A stretch of DNA of 14,362 nucleotides, from the NCBI GenBank assembly GCA_017405115.1, contig JAFRBA010000084.1, positions 1-14,362 of the forward strand, read 5' to 3'. Below are positions 11,747 to 14,362 of the stretch, one piece after another. Each line of letters begins with the position of its first letter. Position 1 is the first letter of the stretch. Both the position numbers and the translations under genes were made by a program. The stretch is from Kiritimatiellia bacterium. Its GTDB lineage: Bacteria; Verrucomicrobiota; Kiritimatiellia; RFP12; UBA1067. Below the pieces are notes generated by a model. The model was not told the DNA's origin. It saw nothing but the letters and a program-made list of their open reading frames with translations, and made no database searches.

Positions 11747-14362
11747 CTATTCGGCAACTCCGAAATAGATGAACTGGGCCTTGACGAGCGTGAGCTCGCC
11801 GGCGGACATCGTCAGGCGCAGCGAATCACCCTTGCGGACGGGCACGGTCCATACGAAGCGGCGCATCGCCGACGCGTTGCCGAGCTTTCCTTCCGGCGTC
11901 ACCTCGGCGGCGACCGCGCCGCCGGCGTCGAGAAGCTCCAGCTTGAGCGTCGTGTTCGCCGGATCCGCGCACCGGGCCTGCAGCTGGATGAAGCCGTCGT
12001 TCGCCGCCTTCCAGGAGCGCGTGGCGCTGCCGGAAAGCGTACCGGCCGCATCCGCGTCCGCTCCGCCGCCGACCGTCATCTCCGCGAGGTTGGCGAACGT
12101 CTCGCTCTTGGCGGCGGGAAGCTGTCCGCCGAGCCAGTCGAGCGTTCCGCCGGCGACGTCGACGCGCTCGAGGTCGATTTCGCCGAAGCCCTTGAGCGCC
12201 CCGGCCGTGAACGAGGCGGCGCTGCGCGCGTTCAAGGAGTTTGTCACGGAAATGGAGCCTGCGGCGAGATTGCCGATTGAGACGGCGTCGCCGTAGAGCG
12301 GCAGATAGTCGTTGGAAGCGAGCAACTCCACCGATGAGGCCGTCAGCGCGTAAGGCGCCATCGTAACCGAGATCGGCTCCGGCCCGAGGGCATCGACGCT
12401 GACCGCCGTCACATTGTGCGCCAGGCCGTCCGAGCCGTCCACGGGAACGGAAAGCCCGAATACGCCGTAGTCCGCCGTCTTGATGACCATGTTCGTCGCG
12501 GGCGCGTCGCCGTCGCTGTAGAAAACGGTCACGGATGCCGGAACCGTCTCGTTGGCCTTCGGCGTACCGTCCTCATTGTAAAGGACGCCGTCGAGCTCCA
12601 CCGTGACGGGAGCAGTGCCGACGGCCAGGCGGATCGCGCCGCGCACAGGAGCCGTGCGCACCGCCTGAAGCTCGTCAAGGACGAACGGCATCTGCGCCTT
12701 GTCGGGGTGGCCTGCAAGCGTCACGCTCGTACCGTCGCGGCCGACCGCGCGGATGTTCTCGTAGCTTGGATCGTAGTAGATTTCCGCCGCGTCTTCATTG
12801 CCGGCAGCCTCGCCGCCGAGCGGCTGATAGATGACGTGCTTCACGCCCGCCACAATCTGCGCAAGGGGGCTGCCGGACTGCGCGAACACCTTTGCGGGTT
12901 CGGCGTCCATCGTACACCAGTATGTCGTAAACTCGCCGCCGCCGTTCATGGACACGGCCGGGGCGTCCGCAAAGACGCAGTTGACTGCGCGGATCTTCGC
13001 GGCGGCGCCGGCGCTGTAGATGGATTTGCCGGAGTTGTTTGCCGTATTCTTGGCGAACGTGCAGTTCAAGAGGTCTATCTGCCCGCCGCCGTCTTCCATG
13101 ATGCCGCCGCCGTTATTGCCGCTGAATGTTGTATTCACAAAGAAAGCGTAGGCGCCATTTACTTGCACGGCTGCGCCACGGTTGTTGCTTTTGTTGCCGG
13201 AGAATGTCGTGGCCGACACAAGCAGTTCCGAACCGTCGGCTACCGAAATCGCGCCGCCATTGCTAGCCGAACCATTTATCGTGTTCTCGATGAACGAGCA
13301 AGCATCGATTGCGACCAACGCGCCGCCCGAAATGCGAACGGCCCCGCCATGCGAACCATCGGAAACATTCGCTTCTTGAATATTCAAATCTACGAGAGAG
13401 AAAACCCCGCCTTCGTCGGACGCCGCGCCTTGGAAAACGAATACAGGCGAGTTGGACCCTGCGAGAATCTGCACGCCCATCTCGTCTGTCACAAGCGTGA
13501 CAAGTCCGTTTATCTCAAACGAACGCGTGCCGGACGGAATTACAATGGCGCTCGAAAGGCGCACGACCCTGTTGGAGACGTCGAGCTTCTCGAAGGTGAC
13601 GCGGCGGCGTCCGTCAGGGCCGACAAGCTCGGAATTCGCGACAAGCGCGTTCACCGCATCGCGCAGGGTAATCGCCTCGTTGCCGTAGACGTCGAGCGTC
13701 GAAGCCGCGTCGCCGGACGACGTCACCGCGAGAACGCTCGAATCGACCTCCCAGCGCGCGTAGAGCGTCAGGTTCTGCGTGTAAGGCGAAAGCATCTGCG
13801 TCGGCTTGTAGTCGGGACCATACACGCACGTACCGCCCTCGCCGGGAGTGGTCCAGAAACCGGCGAAGCGGTAGCCGGGACGCTTCACGCGCGGATTCAC
13901 GCCGTTTACTTCAGCGTCGCCGATGGCCTGCATCTTGTTCGCGAACGGCTGCTGGAACGTGGTCGTCGCGTTCGCGCCGTTCGCGTTCTTGAGCCCGAGG
14001 TCGAGCGTGACCGTGACGCTGAGGAAGTTATTCTGCGGGAGGTTGTCAACCCCGTCGCTTGCGCGGTAGGGCGACATGGAGAGCCCGACGGAGGGCAGAA
14101 CGTAGAGCGAGCCTTCGCCGCCTTTGACAAAGCCCTCGCTGCCGTTGCCGCCGTTGCCGGCCGTCGATTCCTGCAAATCGGCCTCGTAGTTCTTGTGTTT
14201 TCTTCCGACCTGACCGTCAGACTTTGTGCCGCCGCCGCTCGCGGAGCCGTCCGGATTCTTCGCGCCGCCGCCATTGCCGCCCTTGCCGCCGCGGATTGCG
14301 CCAGTATCCATATTCCCGTCCGCATCGAGAAGGTTGATGTTGCCCCTGTCATCCCAGTCATC
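11747..14362 (-). CDS. Surface protein with Gly-rich, InlB B-repeat and Pmp-like beta-helix domains (5' end beyond window)
   Basis: The frame is open to the right-hand edge: 17 codons precede the first internal ATG (14311) with no SD before it, so the true start and signal peptide lie outside. Numbering from that ATG: residues 5-65 are Gly-rich (GGKGGNGGG). Residues 110-188 form one InlB B-type repeat (KRPGYRFAGFWTTPGEGG ... LTLYARWE). Residues 213-223 (AITLRDAVNAL) resemble the CSLREA motif that starts many beta-helix surface proteins. Residues 300-450 are a right-handed parallel beta-helix with Chlamydia Pmp-type signatures: GGAV 322, GGAI 352, GGGI 401, and FxxN at 340, 370, 396 and 419. 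Residues 570-665 form a degenerate stalk module ending APYALTA at 652-658, the same module type as in the next gene. Residues 755-854 form a C-terminal beta-sandwich (WKAANDGFIQLQAR, VRKGDSLRL, AQFIYFG). Adhesin or tail-fibre-like surface display is the likely role. There is no sortase, PEP-CTERM or autotransporter barrel end. Confidence 0.92.
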   Translation of the reverse strand, partial: DDWDDRGNINLLDADGNMDTGAIRGGKGGNGGGAKNPDGSASGGGTKSDGQVGRKHKNYEADLQESTAGNGGNGSEGFVKGGEGSLYVLPSVGLSMSPYRASDGVDNLPQNNFLSVTVTLDLGLKNANGANATTTFQQPFANKMQAIGDAEVNGVNPRVKRPGYRFAGFWTTPGEGGTCVYGPDYKPTQMLSPYTQNLTLYARWEVDSSVLAVTSSGDAASTLDVYGNEAITLRDAVNALVANSELVGPDGRRRVTFEKLDVSNRVVRLSSAIVIPSGTRSFEINGLVTLVTDEMGVQILAGSNSPVFVFQGAASDEGGVFSLVDLNIQEANVSDGSHGGAVRISGGALVAIDACSFIENTINGSASNGGAISVADGSELLVSATTFSGNKSNNRGAAVQVNGAYAFFVNTTFSGNNGGGIMEDGGGQIDLLNCTFAKNTANNSGKSIYSAGAAAKIRAVNCVFADAPAVSMNGGGEFTTYWCTMDAEPAKVFAQSGSPLAQIVAGVKHVIYQPLGGEAAGNEDAAEIYYDPSYENIRAVGRDGTSVTLAGHPDKAQMPFVLDELQAVRTAPVRGAIRLAVGTAPVTVELDGVLYNEDGTPKANETVPASVTVFYSDGDAPATNMVIKTADYGVFGLSVPVDGSDGLAHNVTAVSVDALGPEPISVTMAPYALTASSVELLASNDYLPLYGDAVSIGNLAAGSISVTNSLNARSAASFTAGALKGFGEIDLERVDVAGGTLDWLGGQLPAAKSETFANLAEMTVGGGADADAAGTLSGSATRSWKAANDGFIQLQARCADPANTTLKLELLDAGGAVAAEVTPEGKLGNASAMRRFVWTVPVRKGDSLRLTMSAGELTLVKAQFIYFGVAE

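Noticed and set aside
11747..12100. An autotransporter beta-barrel, PEP-CTERM or sortase signal at the end of the beta-helix protein
   Set aside because: The C-terminus ends KAQFIYFGVAE after a soluble sandwich. There is no LPxTG, no PEP motif with a membrane helix, and no barrel-like strand series.

Overview
This window is a stretch of accessory, cell-surface-type sequence on the minus strand. It holds four large genes in tandem, all read right to left: a 5'-truncated beta-helix adhesin-like gene (11747-14362), an 863-codon GLUG/InlB-repeat protein (9107-11698), a giant 2714-codon secreted protein (885-9029) and the 5' part of an EF-hand/TSP3-type secreted protein (1-794). Gaps between genes are 48, 77 and 90 bp, which suggests one transcription unit with a possible extra promoter before the last gene. 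No stretch over 100 bp lacks a gene. I see no tRNA, rRNA, CRISPR array, IS element, integrase or housekeeping gene.

Likely source (inference): an uncultured member of the PVC group, most like gut or rumen Kiritimatiellae/Lentisphaerae within the Verrucomicrobiota. The reasons are the GC-rich coding sequence, the Sec signal peptides on modular extracellular proteins, the InlB B-type (YARWE) repeats, the parallel beta-helix repeats, the DxDxDG motif before a C-terminal domain, and the GTTGAAAR octamer arrays between genes. No phylogenetic marker is present, so this rests on style and recollection.

The giant protein is the centre of interest. I recognise its mid and C-terminal motifs (PNEEH, LLDEELALLRGR, YPQGHGDAWGHY, YSGDIGPG, LVGRSVWN) from an uncharacterised family of giant secreted proteins, often annotated only as LamG-containing. 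The order of elements in its C-terminal half resembles the A subunit (TcA) of insecticidal Tc toxin complexes: a helical shell segment, a long coiled coil with a hydrophobic interruption, then a beta-rich C-terminal domain ending in a DIKLGIRAYS-type strand. This is by-eye pattern matching and needs a structural test.

The second theme is the octamer arrays. GTTGAAAA/GTTGAAAG units alternate in the gaps upstream of two genes, supply SD-like GAAAGG and one stop codon, and occur once in inverted orientation inside the signal-peptide coding region of the giant gene. The inverted copy and the array upstream of that gene's start form a 17-bp perfect inverted repeat around its ribosome binding site, a possible translational control structure.

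Together the genes look like a secreted or surface complex: two modular adhesin or tail-fibre-like proteins, a giant protein with a long helical rod, and a small calcium-binding partner.
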